14,631 nt of DNA from Zetaproteobacteria bacterium. GTDB taxonomy: Bacteria; Pseudomonadota; Zetaproteobacteria; Mariprofundales; Mariprofundaceae. Positions 14,555-14,631 of the stretch are shown here, piece after piece. Numbering within the stretch: position 1 is the first letter of the stretch; each line of letters opens with the position of its first letter. Location of the stretch: assembly GCA_021545665.1 (NCBI GenBank), contig JAJRTX010000052.1:1-14631 (forward strand), written 5' to 3'. The notes under the pieces were generated by a model that had not been told where the DNA came from, did no database searches, and saw only the letters and a program-made list of their open reading frames with translations. The position numbers and the translations under genes are program-made.

Positions 14555-14631
14555 ATGCAAGACTATAAGCGTGGCAGCCACACAGTATGGGATTGTAAAT
14601 ATCATGTAGTGTGGACGACGAAATATCGATA
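14555..14631 (+). CDS. tnpA: IS200/IS605-family transposase TnpA, N-terminal 25 codons (3' cut by window edge)
   Basis: The frame from ATG 14555 reads MQDYKRGSHTVWDCKYHVVW and then TTKYR, the characteristic start of the HUH/Y1 single-strand transposase (the KYHVVW-x-TKYR block). The catalytic HUH and tyrosine are beyond the window. TnpA cuts and joins single-stranded DNA at hairpin-marked ends during peel-and-paste transposition. It points away from the rnfB cluster, and the hairpins just upstream may also limit its translation, as known for IS200. Confidence 0.9.
   Translation, partial: MQDYKRGSHTVWDCKYHVVWTTKYR

Noticed and set aside
1..14631. CRISPR array, toxin-antitoxin pair, phage or defence island
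   Set aside because: No regular direct repeats with spacers, and no nuclease, integrase (other than IS) or small toxin-like pair was found.

Overview
The window looks like a chromosomal segment of a Gram-negative proteobacterium of moderate G+C. The evidence is a lipid A/LPS inner-core pair (waaA-lpxK), a PpiD-type periplasmic chaperone, an RND/TolC efflux pair and an RnfB ferredoxin-like protein. Gamma- or zetaproteobacteria seem most plausible from the protein style, but nothing here fixes the lineage. The segment is bracketed by two unrelated insertion sequences. The tail of an IS3-family transposase lies at the left edge (+), and the left end plus first 25 codons of an IS200/IS605 TnpA lie at the right edge (+).

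Left to right: (1) IS3-family 3' end, then about 325 bp without a convincing gene that contains a strong hairpin. (2) ppiD (+). (3) A short gap with inverted repeats, then the convergent waaA-lpxK pair (-), coupled by an 8-nt overlap. (4) Divergent from waaA, a stand-alone cyclic-nucleotide-binding-fold protein (+), closed by a good terminator. (5) A CaCA-family cation exchanger (TTG start) and a CPA1-type Na+/H+ antiporter (+), closed by a near-perfect palindromic terminator. (6) A 200-bp convergent gap with a four-run G-quadruplex motif set inside a hairpin.

(7) A six-gene minus-strand cluster, read from 14303 down to 8200: a 27-codon small ORF overlapping the rnfB start, an orphan rnfB, a 94-aa protein of unknown function, an MTH1187/YkoF-like (DUF77) thiamine-binding-type protein, a TolC-like outer-membrane factor and an HAE-type RND pump. 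No membrane-fusion (adaptor) gene is present in the window. (8) About 250 bp upstream of that cluster, then the IS200/IS605 left end.

Most genes belong to known families. The parts most worth a second look are the small ORF upstream of rnfB, the odd composition of the rnfB-to-RND cluster, the G4-in-hairpin at the operon's 3' side, the WaaA reading frame without an evident N-terminal membrane anchor, and residue changes at usually conserved sites in the CNB protein, LpxK and the CPA1 antiporter. I did not see a clearly new multi-gene defence or mobile system.
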